Assembly: GCF_025466085.1 (NCBI RefSeq)
Contig: NZ_JANLOD010000065.1
Coordinates: 1-64,000 of the forward strand
Reading direction: 5' to 3'
Source of the DNA: Pseudomonas sp. 14P_8.1_Bac3
GTDB lineage: Bacteria > Pseudomonadota > Gammaproteobacteria > Pseudomonadales > Pseudomonadaceae
DNA: 64,000 nt
The notes beneath the pieces are model-generated. The model was not told where the DNA came from and made no database searches. It saw only the letters and a program-made list of their open reading frames with translations. The translations under genes and the position numbers were made by a program. Positions 7,556 through 17,285 of this stretch are shown here, piece after piece; positions within the stretch are counted from its first letter, which is position 1; every line of letters begins with the position of its first letter.

Positions 7556-10387
7556 ATGCAAGAAAGCGTGATGCAGCGCATGTGGAACAGCGCCTACCTT
7601 TCAGGTGGAAACGCTGCCTATGTGGAAGAGCTTTATGAGCTCTACCTGCACGACCCTAACGCTGTGCCAGAAGAGTGGCGCACCTACTTTCAGAAGTTGC
7701 CGGCTGACGGCAACTCTGCCACCGATGTTTCGCACTCCACAATTCGCGATCATTTCGTCTTGCTGGCAAAGAACCAGCGCCGCGCCCAACCGGTTTCCGC
7801 CGGCAGCGTGAGCAGTGAGCACGAGAAGAAGCAAGTTGAAGTGTTGCGATTGATCCAGGCCTACCGTATGCGTGGCCACCAGGCAGCCCAGCTTGACCCG
7901 CTGGGGCTGTGGCAGCGTCCTGCACCTGCAGACCTGTCGATCAATCATTACGGCTTGACCAATGCCGATCTTGATACGACCTTCCGTGCCGGCGACCTGT
8001 TCATCGGCAAAGAGGAAGCGAGCCTACGCGAAATTCACGAAGCGTTGCAGCAGACATATTGCCGCACCATCGGCGCTGAATTTACGCATATCACCGATTC
8101 CGAGCAGCGCCAGTGGTTCCAGCAGCGTCTGGAAAGCGTGCGTGGTCGTCCAACGTACTCCGCCGACATCAAGAGCCACCTGCTCGAGCGCGTCACCGCC
8201 GGCGAAGGCCTGGAAAAATACCTGGGCACCAAATACCCGGGCACCAAGCGTTTCGGCCTGGAAGGCGGCGAAAGCCTGATTCCGATGCTCGACGAGCTGA
8301 TCCAGCGTTCCGGTTCCTACGGCACCAAGGAAATCGTGATCGGCATGGCCCACCGTGGCCGTCTGAACGTGCTGGTCAACACCTTCGGCAAGAACCCGCG
8401 CGAGCTGTTCGACGAGTTCGAAGGCAAGAAGAAGGTCGAGCTGGGTTCCGGTGACGTTAAATACCACCAGGGCTTCTCGTCCAACGTGATGACCACCGGC
8501 GGTGAAGTTCACCTGGCCATGGCGTTCAACCCGTCCCACCTGGAGATCGTATCGCCAGTGGTCGAGGGCTCGGTTCGCGCCCGCCAGGATCGCCGTAACG
8601 ATCCTACTGGCGAGAAGGTTCTGCCGATCTCCATCCACGGCGACGCGGCATTTGCCGGTCAAGGCGTGGTGATGGAAACCTTCCAGATGTCGCAGACCCG
8701 CGGTTTCAAGACCGGCGGCACCGTGCACATCGTGATCAACAACCAGGTCGGTTTCACCATCAGCAACCCGCTGGACTCGCGTTCCACCGAGTACGCAACC
8801 GACGTTGCGAAAATGATCCAGGCGCCGATCCTCCATGTGAATGGCGATGATCCGGAAGCCGTGTTGTTCGTAACCCAGCTGGCCATCGACTACCGCATGC
8901 AGTTCAAGCGTGACGTGGTGATCGACCTGGTCTGCTACCGTCGTCGCGGCCACAACGAGGCCGACGAGCCAAGCGGCACTCAGCCTCTGATGTATCAGCA
9001 GATCACCAAACAGCGCACCACCCGTGAGCTGTATGCCGATCGTCTGACCCAGGCCGGCGTGCTGGACGCAGAGCGTGTCCAGTCGAAAGTCGACGAATAC
9101 CGCAACGCGCTGGACAACGGTCTGCACGTTGTAAAAAGCCTGGTCAAAGAGCCGAACAAAGAGTTGTTCGTGGACTGGCGTCCGTACCTGGGCCACGCCT
9201 GGACAGCACGTCACGACACGCGTTTCGATCTGAAAACCTTGCAGGAACTGTCCGCCAAGCTGCTGGAAATTCCGGAAGGCTTCGTGGTCCAGCGCCAGGT
9301 CTCGAAAATCTACGAAGACCGTCAGAAGATGCAAGCCGGCGGCCTGCCGATCAACTGGGGTTACGCCGAAACCATGGCGTACGCGACCCTGGCGTTCGAA
9401 GGTCACCCGATTCGCATGACGGGTCAGGACATCGGTCGCGGCACGTTCTCGCACCGTCACGCTGTCCTGCACAACCAGAAAGACGCGGGTACCTACATCC
9501 CGTTGCAGAACCTGTTCAACGGCCAGCCACGTTTCGACTTGTACGATTCGTTCCTGTCCGAAGAAGCCGTACTGGCGTTCGAATACGGTTACTCGACCAC
9601 CACGCCTGATGCGTTGGTGATCTGGGAAGCCCAGTTCGGCGACTTCGCCAACGGTGCCCAGGTGGTTATCGACCAGTTCATCACCAGTGGCGAGCACAAG
9701 TGGGGCCGTCTCTGCGGTCTGACCATGCTGCTGCCACACGGTTATGAAGGTCAGGGTCCGGAGCACTCGTCGGCTCGTCTGGAGCGTTACCTGCAGCTGT
9801 GCGCCGAGCACAACATCCAGGTTGCCGTACCGACTACCCCGGCTCAGATCTACCACTTGCTGCGTCGTCAGGTGATTCGCCCGCTGCGCAAGCCGTTGAT
9901 CGTGCTGACACCGAAGTCGCTGCTGCGTCACAAACTCGCCGTATCGACCCTGGAAGATCTGGCCGAAGGTTCGTTCCAGACCGTTATCCCGGAAATCGAT
10001 GCACTGGACCCGAAAAAGGTCGAGCGCATTGTCCTGTGTAGCGGCAAGGTCTACTACGACCTGCTGGAAAAACGCCGTGCCGAAGGTCGTGATGACATCG
10101 CCATCGTGCGTATCGAGCAGCTGTACCCATTCCCTGAGGACGACTTGAATGAAGTCCTGGCTCCTTATACCAACCTCAAACATATCGTTTGGTGTCAGGA
10201 AGAGCCGATGAACCAGGGTGCCTGGTACTGCAGCCAGCATCACATGCGCCGCATCGTTGGCAATCACAACAAGTCGCTCGTACTCGAATACGCCGGCCGT
10301 GATGCTTCTGCTGCACCTGCTTGTGGTTATGCATCGATGCACGCTGAGCAGCAGGAAAAACTGCTGCAAGACGCCTTTACTGTTTAA
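7556..10387 (+). CDS. sucA: 2-oxoglutarate dehydrogenase E1 component
   Basis: A 943-aa thiamine-diphosphate enzyme that decarboxylates 2-oxoglutarate and transfers succinyl to the lipoyl group of SucB. Visible features are the N-terminal NSAYLSGGNAAYVEELYELY segment that docks to E2, the GMAHRGRLNVL active-site motif, the diphosphate/metal region starting HGDAAFAGQG, and RRGHNEADEPSGTQP. The length equals that of typical proteobacterial SucA. Start ATG at 7556 follows a GAGGGTGACC site. It leads sucA-sucB-lpdG-sucCD. Confidence 0.98.
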   Translation: MQESVMQRMWNSAYLSGGNAAYVEELYELYLHDPNAVPEEWRTYFQKLPADGNSATDVSHSTIRDHFVLLAKNQRRAQPVSAGSVSSEHEKKQVEVLRLIQAYRMRGHQAAQLDPLGLWQRPAPADLSINHYGLTNADLDTTFRAGDLFIGKEEASLREIHEALQQTYCRTIGAEFTHITDSEQRQWFQQRLESVRGRPTYSADIKSHLLERVTAGEGLEKYLGTKYPGTKRFGLEGGESLIPMLDELIQRSGSYGTKEIVIGMAHRGRLNVLVNTFGKNPRELFDEFEGKKKVELGSGDVKYHQGFSSNVMTTGGEVHLAMAFNPSHLEIVSPVVEGSVRARQDRRNDPTGEKVLPISIHGDAAFAGQGVVMETFQMSQTRGFKTGGTVHIVINNQVGFTISNPLDSRSTEYATDVAKMIQAPILHVNGDDPEAVLFVTQLAIDYRMQFKRDVVIDLVCYRRRGHNEADEPSGTQPLMYQQITKQRTTRELYADRLTQAGVLDAERVQSKVDEYRNALDNGLHVVKSLVKEPNKELFVDWRPYLGHAWTARHDTRFDLKTLQELSAKLLEIPEGFVVQRQVSKIYEDRQKMQAGGLPINWGYAETMAYATLAFEGHPIRMTGQDIGRGTFSHRHAVLHNQKDAGTYIPLQNLFNGQPRFDLYDSFLSEEAVLAFEYGYSTTTPDALVIWEAQFGDFANGAQVVIDQFITSGEHKWGRLCGLTMLLPHGYEGQGPEHSSARLERYLQLCAEHNIQVAVPTTPAQIYHLLRRQVIRPLRKPLIVLTPKSLLRHKLAVSTLEDLAEGSFQTVIPEIDALDPKKVERIVLCSGKVYYDLLEKRRAEGRDDIAIVRIEQLYPFPEDDLNEVLAPYTNLKHIVWCQEEPMNQGAWYCSQHHMRRIVGNHNKSLVLEYAGRDASAAPACGYASMHAEQQEKLLQDAFTV

Positions 10388-10429
10388 CGCCTTCGCGCAC
10401 CTGAAACCGAATTTAAGGACCCACAGATA

Positions 10430-11653
10430 ATGGCTATCGAAATCAAAGCCCCCACTTTTCCGGAATCGGTTGCCGATGGCACCGTTGCCACCTGGCACAA
10501 AAAACCGGGCGACGCTGTAAAGCGTGACGATCTGATCGTCGACATCGAAACCGACAAGGTTGTGCTGGAAGTGTTGGCGACTGCTGACGGCGTGCTGGGC
10601 GCTATCGTCAAGAACGAAGGCGACACCGTTCTGTCCGACGAAGTGCTGGGCTCGATCGAAGCGGGTGGCGCTGCTGCCGCTGCTCCGGCTGCCGCTGCTG
10701 CTCCGGCCGCTGCACAGGCTGCTGCGCCAGCCGCCGAAGGCGAAGACGATCCGGTTGCTGCACCGGCTGCTCGCAAGCTGGCTGAAGAAAACGGCATCGC
10801 CGTCGCTTCCGTTGCCGGTACCGGCAAAGGTGGTCGCGTGACCAAGGAAGACGTGGTTGCAGCTATTGCCGCCAAGAAAGCCGCGCCGGCCGCCGCTCCT
10901 GCCAAGGCTGCTGCGCCTGCCGCTTCCGCTCCAGTGTTCACTGCCGGTGACCGTGTTGAAAAACGCGTTCCGATGACCCGTCTGCGTGCCAAGGTTGCCG
11001 AGCGTCTGGTTGAAGCCCAGTCGAACATGGCGATGCTGACCACCTTCAACGAAGTCGACATGACCGAAGTCATGGCCCTGCGTTCGAAGTACAAGGACCA
11101 GTTCGAGAAGTCCCACAACGGCGTGCGCCTGGGCTTCATGTCGTTCTTCGTGAAAGCGGCCACCGAAGCGCTGAAACGCTTCCCGGCTGTCAACGCCTCG
11201 ATCGACGGTGCCGACATCGTTTACCACGGCTACGCCGACGTGGGTGTTGCTGTTTCCAGCGACCGCGGCCTGGTTGTACCGGTTCTGCGTAACGCCGAAC
11301 TGATGAGCCTGGCTGAAATCGAAGGCGGCATCGCCACCTTCGGCAAGAAGGCCCGCGACGGCAAACTGTCGATGGACGAAATGACCGGCGGTACGTTCAC
11401 CATCACCAACGGTGGTACCTTCGGTTCGATGATGTCGACCCCGATCGTCAACCCGCCACAAGCGGCCATCCTGGGCATGCACAACATTCTGCAGCGTCCT
11501 ATGGCGATCAACGGTCAAGTCGTTATCCGTCCGATGATGTACCTGGCACTGTCCTACGATCACCGTCTGATCGATGGCAAAGAAGCTGTGACCTTCCTGG
11601 TTACCATCAAGAACCTGCTGGAAGACCCGGCTCGTTTGCTGCTGGATATCTGA
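10430..11653 (+). CDS. sucB: Dihydrolipoyl succinyltransferase (E2)
   Basis: A 407-aa E2 core of the 2-oxoglutarate dehydrogenase complex. One lipoyl domain (about 1-78) has the lipoylated Lys43 in ETDKVVLE. An Ala/Pro linker leads to a peripheral-subunit binding domain (about 108-147) and another linker to the acetyltransferase-type catalytic domain (about 175-407), with the active-site His378/Asp382 in SYDHRLIDG. It lies 42 nt after sucA, with AAGGA upstream of the start. The Ala/Pro linkers give a long reverse-strand shadow frame that is not a gene. Confidence 0.98.
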   Translation: MAIEIKAPTFPESVADGTVATWHKKPGDAVKRDDLIVDIETDKVVLEVLATADGVLGAIVKNEGDTVLSDEVLGSIEAGGAAAAAPAAAAAPAAAQAAAPAAEGEDDPVAAPAARKLAEENGIAVASVAGTGKGGRVTKEDVVAAIAAKKAAPAAAPAKAAAPAASAPVFTAGDRVEKRVPMTRLRAKVAERLVEAQSNMAMLTTFNEVDMTEVMALRSKYKDQFEKSHNGVRLGFMSFFVKAATEALKRFPAVNASIDGADIVYHGYADVGVAVSSDRGLVVPVLRNAELMSLAEIEGGIATFGKKARDGKLSMDEMTGGTFTITNGGTFGSMMSTPIVNPPQAAILGMHNILQRPMAINGQVVIRPMMYLALSYDHRLIDGKEAVTFLVTIKNLLEDPARLLLDI

Positions 11654-11715
11654 TTTCGTTGCACGGGCCGCTGCATGACGGGCGGCCCACCTGTAACGAC
11701 CAGCTTCGTCCCACG

Positions 11716-11736
11716 ACGGTCCCCAAAAGGGGCCGT
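11716..11736 (+). other. Stem-loop between sucB and lpdG
   Basis: ACGG-T-CCCC pairs with GGGG-CCGT around an AAAA loop. No proper T-run follows, so it is more likely a processing or stability element than a terminator. A second imperfect GC-rich inverted repeat lies at about 11666-11688. Function is not evident. Confidence 0.4.
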
Positions 11737-11763
11737 CCGGTTTGATTCGAGAAGGAATGACAC

Positions 11764-13200
11764 ATGACTCAGAAATTCGACGTGGTAGTGATTGGTGCGG
11801 GCCCTGGCGGCTACGTGGCTGCCATTAAAGCAGCGCAACTGGGCCTCTCCACTGCCTGCATCGAGAAATACACCGACAAGGAAGGCAAACTGGCCCTCGG
11901 CGGTACTTGCCTGAACGTCGGTTGCATTCCATCCAAGGCGCTGCTGGACAGCTCCTGGAAATACAAGGAAGCCAAAGAAGGCTTCGCGATCCACGGTATC
12001 AACCACGCTGGCGTGACCATGGACGTGTCGGCAATGGTTGGCCGTAAAGCCAACATCGTCAAAGGCCTGACCTCTGGCGTTGCCACCCTGTTCAAGGCGA
12101 ACGGCGTCACTTCCCTGCAAGGCCACGGCAAACTGCTGGCCGGCAAGAAAGTCGAGCTGACCAAGCCAGACGGCAGCGTTGAAATCATCGAAGCCGAGAA
12201 CGTGATCCTGGCTTCCGGCTCCCGTCCGATCGACATCCCACCGGCTCCGGTTGACCAGAACGTGATCGTCGATTCGACCGGCGCGCTGGAATTCCAATCC
12301 GTACCGAAGCGTCTGGGCGTGATCGGCGCCGGCGTCATCGGTCTGGAACTGGGTTCGGTCTGGTCGCGTCTGGGTTCTGAAGTGGTTGTCCTGGAAGCGC
12401 TGGAGAAGTTCCTGCCAGCAGCGGACGACGCGGTTTCCAAGGAAGCCTTCAAAACCCTGACCAAACAAGGTCTGGACATCAAGCTGGGCGCTCGCGTCAC
12501 CGGTTCCAAAGTGAACGGCGACGAAGTCGTGGTGAACTACACCGATGCCAACGGCGAACAGAACATCACGTTCGACAAACTGATCGTTGCCGTTGGTCGC
12601 CGTCCAGTGACCACCGAACTGTTGGCGGCCGACAGCGGTGTGAACATCGACGAGCGCGGTTTCGTGTTCGTTGACGACCAGTGCGCCACCAGCGTACCGG
12701 GCGTTTACGCGATCGGCGACGTGGTTCGCGGCATGATGCTGGCGCACAAGGCGTCCGAAGAAGGCATCATGGTGGTTGAGCGCATCAAGGGCCACAAAGC
12801 CCAAATCAACTATGACCTGATCCCGTCTGTTATTTATACTCACCCGGAAATCGCGTGGGTCGGTAAAACCGAGCAGACCTTGAAGGCTGAAGGCGTTGAA
12901 GTTAACGTTGGCACCTTCCCGTTCGCAGCCAGTGGCCGTGCCATGGCAGCCAACGACACCGGCGGTTTCGTGAAAGTCATTGCCGATGCCAAGACTGACC
13001 GCGTATTGGGCGTCCACGTGATTGGCCCGAGCGCTGCAGAACTGGTTCAGCAGGGCGCGATCGGTATGGAATTCGGCACCAGCGCTGAAGACCTGGGCAT
13101 GATGGTTTTCTCCCATCCGACCCTGTCTGAAGCCTTGCACGAAGCTGCTCTGGCAGTGAATGGCGGCGCCATCCACATCGCCAACCGCAAGAAGCGTTAA
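11764..13200 (+). CDS. lpdG: Dihydrolipoyl dehydrogenase (E3)
   Basis: A 478-aa flavoprotein disulfide reductase that reoxidises dihydrolipoamide with NAD. It has an N-terminal FAD motif GAGPGGYVAA, the redox disulfide Cys49/Cys54 in GGTCLNVGCIPSK, a second nucleotide-binding motif GAGVIGLELGSV, and the C-terminal catalytic pair in HPTLSE (about His451/Glu456). Its place after sucAB matches LpdG of Pseudomonas, the E3 serving 2-oxoglutarate dehydrogenase. A GAAGGA ribosome-binding site precedes the ATG. Confidence 0.97.
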   Translation: MTQKFDVVVIGAGPGGYVAAIKAAQLGLSTACIEKYTDKEGKLALGGTCLNVGCIPSKALLDSSWKYKEAKEGFAIHGINHAGVTMDVSAMVGRKANIVKGLTSGVATLFKANGVTSLQGHGKLLAGKKVELTKPDGSVEIIEAENVILASGSRPIDIPPAPVDQNVIVDSTGALEFQSVPKRLGVIGAGVIGLELGSVWSRLGSEVVVLEALEKFLPAADDAVSKEAFKTLTKQGLDIKLGARVTGSKVNGDEVVVNYTDANGEQNITFDKLIVAVGRRPVTTELLAADSGVNIDERGFVFVDDQCATSVPGVYAIGDVVRGMMLAHKASEEGIMVVERIKGHKAQINYDLIPSVIYTHPEIAWVGKTEQTLKAEGVEVNVGTFPFAASGRAMAANDTGGFVKVIADAKTDRVLGVHVIGPSAAELVQQGAIGMEFGTSAEDLGMMVFSHPTLSEALHEAALAVNGGAIHIANRKKR

Positions 13201-13280
13201 GACAATAAGAAACCACGGCGGTATGGCCCGTCGTGAGCCTTGCATGCAAGACTCACCGCGGAATATCCGCTGGACGCAGC

Positions 13281-13304
13281 CTTGCGTAGCCCCCGCTACG
13301 CAAG
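13281..13304 (+). other. Perfect 10-bp stem-loop between lpdG and sucC
   Basis: CTTGCGTAGC (13281-13290) and GCTACGCAAG (13295-13304) are exact inverse complements around a CCCC loop. No T-run follows, so it should not terminate transcription. It lies in the 180-nt lpdG-sucC gap and could be an mRNA processing or stability barrier; this is inference. Confidence 0.6.
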
Positions 13305-13380
13305 CAGCAGTCACAGGTGGTGCGGCACTCCAACGAGTGCAGCACCGAATGCGCAGTACCTAACGAAGACGGTAATAAGC

Positions 13381-14547
13381 ATGAATCTTCACGAGTATCA
13401 GGGTAAGCAGCTGTTCGCTGAGTACGGCCTGCCAGTATCCACCGGTTACGCGGTAGACACCCCGGAAGCAGCAGCAGAAGCTTGCGACAAAATCGGCGGC
13501 AGCGAGTGGGTTGTCAAAGCCCAGGTTCACGCCGGTGGTCGCGGTAAAGCGGGCGGCGTCAAGCTGGTTCGCAGCAAAGAAGACGCTAAGGCATTCGCAC
13601 AGCAGTGGCTGGGCAAGCGTCTGGTGACTTACCAGACTGACGCCAATGGTCAGCCAGTCACCAAGATCCTGGTTGAATCGTGCACTGATATCGCTAAAGA
13701 GCTGTACCTGGGCGCTGTCGTTGACCGTTCGAGCCGTCGCATCGTGTTCATGGCTTCCACCGAAGGTGGCGTGGACATCGAGAAAATCGCTCACGACACT
13801 CCAGAAAAAATTCTGAAAGCCACTATCGATCCACTGGTTGGCGCTCAGCCATTCCAGGGTCGCGAGCTGGCATTCCAGCTGGGTCTGGAAGGCAAGCAGG
13901 TTGCTCAGTTCGCCAAGATCTTCGTGGGTCTGGCCAAGCTGTTCAAGGATCACGACCTGGCTCTGCTGGAAGTGAACCCGCTGGTGATCAAGGCTGACGG
14001 CGATCTGCATTGCCTCGACGCCAAGATCAACATCGACGCCAACGCCATGTACCGTCAGCCTAAGCTGAAGACTTTCCACGATCCGTCGCAAGACGATCCG
14101 CGCGAAGCGCACGCTGCCAAGTTCGAACTGAACTACGTAGCGCTGGAAGGCAACATCGGTTGCATGGTCAACGGTGCTGGCCTGGCCATGGGTACCATGG
14201 ACATCGTCAACCTGCATGGCGGCAAACCAGCCAACTTCCTCGACGTGGGCGGTGGTGCTACCAAGGAACGCGTAACCGAAGCGTTCAAGATCATTCTGTC
14301 CGACACTAACGTCGCTGCAGTATTGGTCAACATCTTCGGCGGCATCGTTCGTTGCGACATGATTGCCGAAGGCATCATCGGCGCCGTGAAAGAAGTCGGC
14401 GTGAAAATCCCGGTTGTTGTTCGCCTTGAAGGCAACAACGCTGAGCTGGGCGCTAAAGTACTGGCAGAAAGCGGTTTGAACATCATCGCTGCTACCAGCC
14501 TGACCGACGCTGCTCAACAAGTCGTTAAAGCTGCGGAGGGCAAATAA
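13381..14547 (+). CDS. sucC: Succinyl-CoA synthetase beta subunit
   Basis: A 388-aa ATP-grasp subunit of the ligase that makes ATP or GTP from succinyl-CoA. The MNLHEYQGKQLFAEYGLP start is the family hallmark, so the start is 13381 and not the upstream in-frame ATG at 13240. Nucleotide-grasp residues follow (VKAQVHAGGRGKAGG) and the C-terminal domain includes NIFGGIVRCD. The length matches E. coli SucC. The stop overlaps the sucD ATG by one base, coupling the two subunits. Confidence 0.98.
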   Translation: MNLHEYQGKQLFAEYGLPVSTGYAVDTPEAAAEACDKIGGSEWVVKAQVHAGGRGKAGGVKLVRSKEDAKAFAQQWLGKRLVTYQTDANGQPVTKILVESCTDIAKELYLGAVVDRSSRRIVFMASTEGGVDIEKIAHDTPEKILKATIDPLVGAQPFQGRELAFQLGLEGKQVAQFAKIFVGLAKLFKDHDLALLEVNPLVIKADGDLHCLDAKINIDANAMYRQPKLKTFHDPSQDDPREAHAAKFELNYVALEGNIGCMVNGAGLAMGTMDIVNLHGGKPANFLDVGGGATKERVTEAFKIILSDTNVAAVLVNIFGGIVRCDMIAEGIIGAVKEVGVKIPVVVRLEGNNAELGAKVLAESGLNIIAATSLTDAAQQVVKAAEGK

Positions 14548-15428
14548 TGAGCGTCCTGATCAATAAAGACACCAAAGTTATCTGCCAGGGTATTACCGGT
14601 TCGCAAGGTAGTTTCCACACCCAGCAAGCCATCGAATACGGCACCAAGATGGTCGGTGGCGTAACACCGGGCAAAGGCGGCACCGAGCACCTGGGCCTGC
14701 CAGTGTTCAACACCGTGAAAGACGCTGTAGCTGCCACTGGCGCGACCGCCAGCGTGATCTACGTTCCAGCTCCTTTCTGCAAGGACTCCATCCTGGAAGC
14801 GGCATTCGGCGGCATCAAGCTGATCGTTTGCATCACCGAAGGCATTCCTACCCTGGACATGCTGGACGCTAAAGTTAAGTGCGACGAGCTGGGCGTAGTC
14901 CTGATCGGCCCTAACTGCCCAGGCGTTATCACTCCAGGCGAATGCAAGATCGGCATCATGCCAGGTCACATTCACTTGCCAGGCAAGGTCGGTATCGTTT
15001 CGCGTTCCGGCACCCTGACCTACGAAGCTGTGAAGCAGACCACTGACGCCGGTTTCGGTCAGTCGACTTGCGTCGGCATCGGCGGTGACCCGATCCCGGG
15101 CTCCAACTTCATCGACATCCTGAAGCTGTTCCAGGAAGACCCGAAGACCGAAGCGATCGTCATGATCGGCGAGATCGGCGGTTCGGCTGAAGAAGAAGCG
15201 GCTGCCTACATCAAGGCACACGTGACCAAGCCGGTTGTTTCCTACATCGCGGGTGTGACTGCTCCTCCGGGCAAGCGCATGGGCCATGCTGGTGCAATCA
15301 TCTCTGGCGGCAAAGGCACTGCAGACGAGAAATTCGCTGCTCTGCAAGACGCAGGCGTTAAAACCGTGCGTTCGCTGGCAGACATCGGCAAGGCCCTGGC
15401 CGAGCTGACCGGTTGGGCTGTCAAGTAA
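14547..15428 (+). CDS. sucD: Succinyl-CoA synthetase alpha subunit
   Basis: A 293-aa subunit with a CoA-binding Rossmann domain at the N-terminus (VICQGITGSQGSFHT) and the phosphorylated histidine His247 in KRMGHAGAIISGGKG (His246 in E. coli). It forms the ligase with SucC, whose stop codon it overlaps by one base. A GCGGAGGG ribosome-binding site lies inside the end of sucC. A strong terminator 30 nt downstream closes the TCA gene cluster. Confidence 0.98.
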   Translation: MSVLINKDTKVICQGITGSQGSFHTQQAIEYGTKMVGGVTPGKGGTEHLGLPVFNTVKDAVAATGATASVIYVPAPFCKDSILEAAFGGIKLIVCITEGIPTLDMLDAKVKCDELGVVLIGPNCPGVITPGECKIGIMPGHIHLPGKVGIVSRSGTLTYEAVKQTTDAGFGQSTCVGIGGDPIPGSNFIDILKLFQEDPKTEAIVMIGEIGGSAEEEAAAYIKAHVTKPVVSYIAGVTAPPGKRMGHAGAIISGGKGTADEKFAALQDAGVKTVRSLADIGKALAELTGWAVK

Positions 15429-15458
15429 GCCTCGCGCTTAGCTGACGCTTCACCAGGC

Positions 15459-15486
15459 AAAGGCCACCTTCGGGTGGCCTTTGTTG
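15459..15486 (+). terminator. Terminator of the suc cluster
   Basis: AAAGGCCACC and GGTGGCCTTT form a 10-bp stem around a TTCG tetraloop, followed by GTTGTTT. Confidence 0.9.
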
Positions 15487-15517
15487 TTTCCGGAATCTGC
15501 GAATTTTCTGGGGATGC

Positions 15518-15590
15518 CATCGCGAGCAAGCTCGCTCCCACAATGGACTTGTATTCACACAACCACTGTGGAGCGAGCCTGCTCGCGATG
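15518..15590. repeat. REPIN (paired inverted REP)
   Basis: The left arm CATCGCGAGCAAGCTCGCTC (15518-15537) and the right arm from 15568 to 15590, ending GAGCCTGCTCGCGATG, are inverse copies separated by about 30 nt. It lies between sucD and brnQ. The remaining sequence to 15837 contains no visible gene; it should hold the brnQ promoter, which I cannot place with confidence. Confidence 0.88.
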
Positions 15591-15837
15591 ACGGACTGTC
15601 AGTCGCTGAACGTTTTCATACTAAAACGCGACACGAAGATGTCGTAGATCGGAATGTTCGCCCCCTAACAGTGCGTTTCAAGCGCAAATTCGTTAGGCTA
15701 GCCGCCATTTTTGCGACCGCAGCCCACAAGGCCGCTACGCGCTAAACGGGTCAGTCCTATGCGGACCGACAGCATTTCCCTCACCCCCATGGGAAATCCC
15801 TCTCTAAATTCCGATTCAGTAGTGTGGTATTTCCGTA

Positions 15838-17151
15838 ATGAAAGTGTTGAAAGGCCAGGACATCCTGGCACTTGGCTTTATGACGTTTGCCCTGTTTGTC
15901 GGGGCTGGCAACATCATCTTCCCGCCCATCGTCGGTTTGCAGTCCGGGCCTCATGTCTGGATAGCGGCGCTGGGCTTTCTGATCACCGCGGTCGGTCTGC
16001 CGGTCATCACCGTGGTTGCCCTGGCCAAGGTCGGTGGGGCCATGGATGCCCTGAGCAGTCCGATCGGTAAAGTCGCCGGCGGTTTGCTGGCCGCCGCGTG
16101 CTACCTCGCCGTTGGCCCTCTGTTCGCGACGCCGCGCACCGCGACCGTATCGTTCGAAGTGGGCCTGGCGCCGTTGACCGGCGAAAGCCCATTGGCGCTG
16201 TTCCTCTACAGCTCGGTGTACTTCCTGCTGGTGTTTTTCATCTCGCTCTACCCGGGCCGTTTGCTCGATACCGTAGGACGTTTCCTCGCGCCGCTGAAGA
16301 TTATCGCCCTGGCCGTGCTCGGCATTGCCGCGTTCGCGTTGCCGGCCGGCGATATCGGCGTGGCGACACCGGAATATGTCGCTGCGCCTTTCTCTCAGGG
16401 GTTCATCAATGGTTACCTGACCATGGATACCCTGGGTGCGCTGGTGTTCGGGATTGTCATCGTCAACGCCATCCGTTCCCGTGGCGTCGAGTCGCCCGCG
16501 CTGATCACCCGTTACGCGATCATTGCCGGACTGATTGCCGGGGTCGGCCTGGCGCTGGTGTACGTCAGCCTGTTCCGTCTCGGTTCGGGCAGCCACGAAG
16601 TGGCGGCCGGTGCGACCAACGGCGCGGCGGTCTTGCACGCTTATGTCCAGCACACCTTCGGCTCGCTGGGCAGCGGTTTCCTCGCGGTACTGATCTCCTT
16701 GGCGTGCCTGGTGACCGCTGTCGGTCTGACCTGCGCCTGTGCCGAATACTTCAGCCGCGTGCTGCCACTGTCCTACAAGGCCCTGGTCATTATCCTGGCT
16801 GCATTTTCCCTGCTGGTGTCCAACCTGGGCCTCACCAAGCTGATTGCGTTCTCGATCCCGGTCCTCACCGCGATCTACCCGCCCTGCATCGCGTTGGTCG
16901 CCCTGAGCTTCTGCAAGGACTTCTGGCATGAGCAGGGTCGCATCGTCGGTCCGGTAATGCTGGTGTCGTTCATCTTCGGCCTGATCGACGCGCTCAAGGG
17001 CGCAGGTCTGGCGGACTGGATGCCGAGTCAACTGGCACACCTGCCGCTGAGCGAGCAAGGCCTGGCATGGCTGGTGCCGTCGTTCATGACGTTGGTGGTC
17101 GCGGTGGTGTGCGACCGCCTGCTGGGCAAACGTGAGGAAGCGCTGGCGTAA
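15838..17151 (+). CDS. brnQ: Branched-chain amino acid:cation symporter BrnQ
   Basis: A 437-aa LIVCS-family transporter with about 12 membrane helices. The N-terminal ALFVGAGNIIFPPIVGLQSG segment and NLGLTKLIAFSIPVL near residue 320 are typical of BrnQ. It imports leucine, isoleucine and valine with sodium or protons. It appears monocistronic, with a strong terminator after it. No good Shine-Dalgarno sequence is visible before the ATG (TTTCCGTA), but the N-terminal match supports this start. Confidence 0.95.
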   Translation: MKVLKGQDILALGFMTFALFVGAGNIIFPPIVGLQSGPHVWIAALGFLITAVGLPVITVVALAKVGGAMDALSSPIGKVAGGLLAAACYLAVGPLFATPRTATVSFEVGLAPLTGESPLALFLYSSVYFLLVFFISLYPGRLLDTVGRFLAPLKIIALAVLGIAAFALPAGDIGVATPEYVAAPFSQGFINGYLTMDTLGALVFGIVIVNAIRSRGVESPALITRYAIIAGLIAGVGLALVYVSLFRLGSGSHEVAAGATNGAAVLHAYVQHTFGSLGSGFLAVLISLACLVTAVGLTCACAEYFSRVLPLSYKALVIILAAFSLLVSNLGLTKLIAFSIPVLTAIYPPCIALVALSFCKDFWHEQGRIVGPVMLVSFIFGLIDALKGAGLADWMPSQLAHLPLSEQGLAWLVPSFMTLVVAVVCDRLLGKREEALA

Positions 17152-17183
17152 GGCACTCACGACGCGCTGCAAGCATCAAAGAA

Positions 17184-17217
17184 ATGCCCGGTATCAATCG
17201 ATGCCGGGCATTTTTTT
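17184..17217 (+). terminator. Terminator of brnQ
   Basis: ATGCCCGG and CCGGGCAT form an 8-bp stem around a 12-nt loop, followed by seven T. Confidence 0.88.
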
Positions 17218-17285
17218 ATGAAGGGGTGCGGTGCCTTTTCGTTTCCGCTAACGTCGAAGCCCTAAAACACATCACAAGGACCTGC

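Noticed and set aside
8024..11563. Reverse-strand frame of 1179 codons opposite sucA and sucB
   Set aside because: It mirrors the highly biased codons of confirmed genes on the other strand, has low-complexity stretches, and shows no motif or start signal.
2411..15428. TCA cluster as a possible novel operon
   Set aside because: The gltA / sdhCDAB / sucAB-lpdG-sucCD order is normal for Pseudomonas and each gene is full length with intact catalytic residues.
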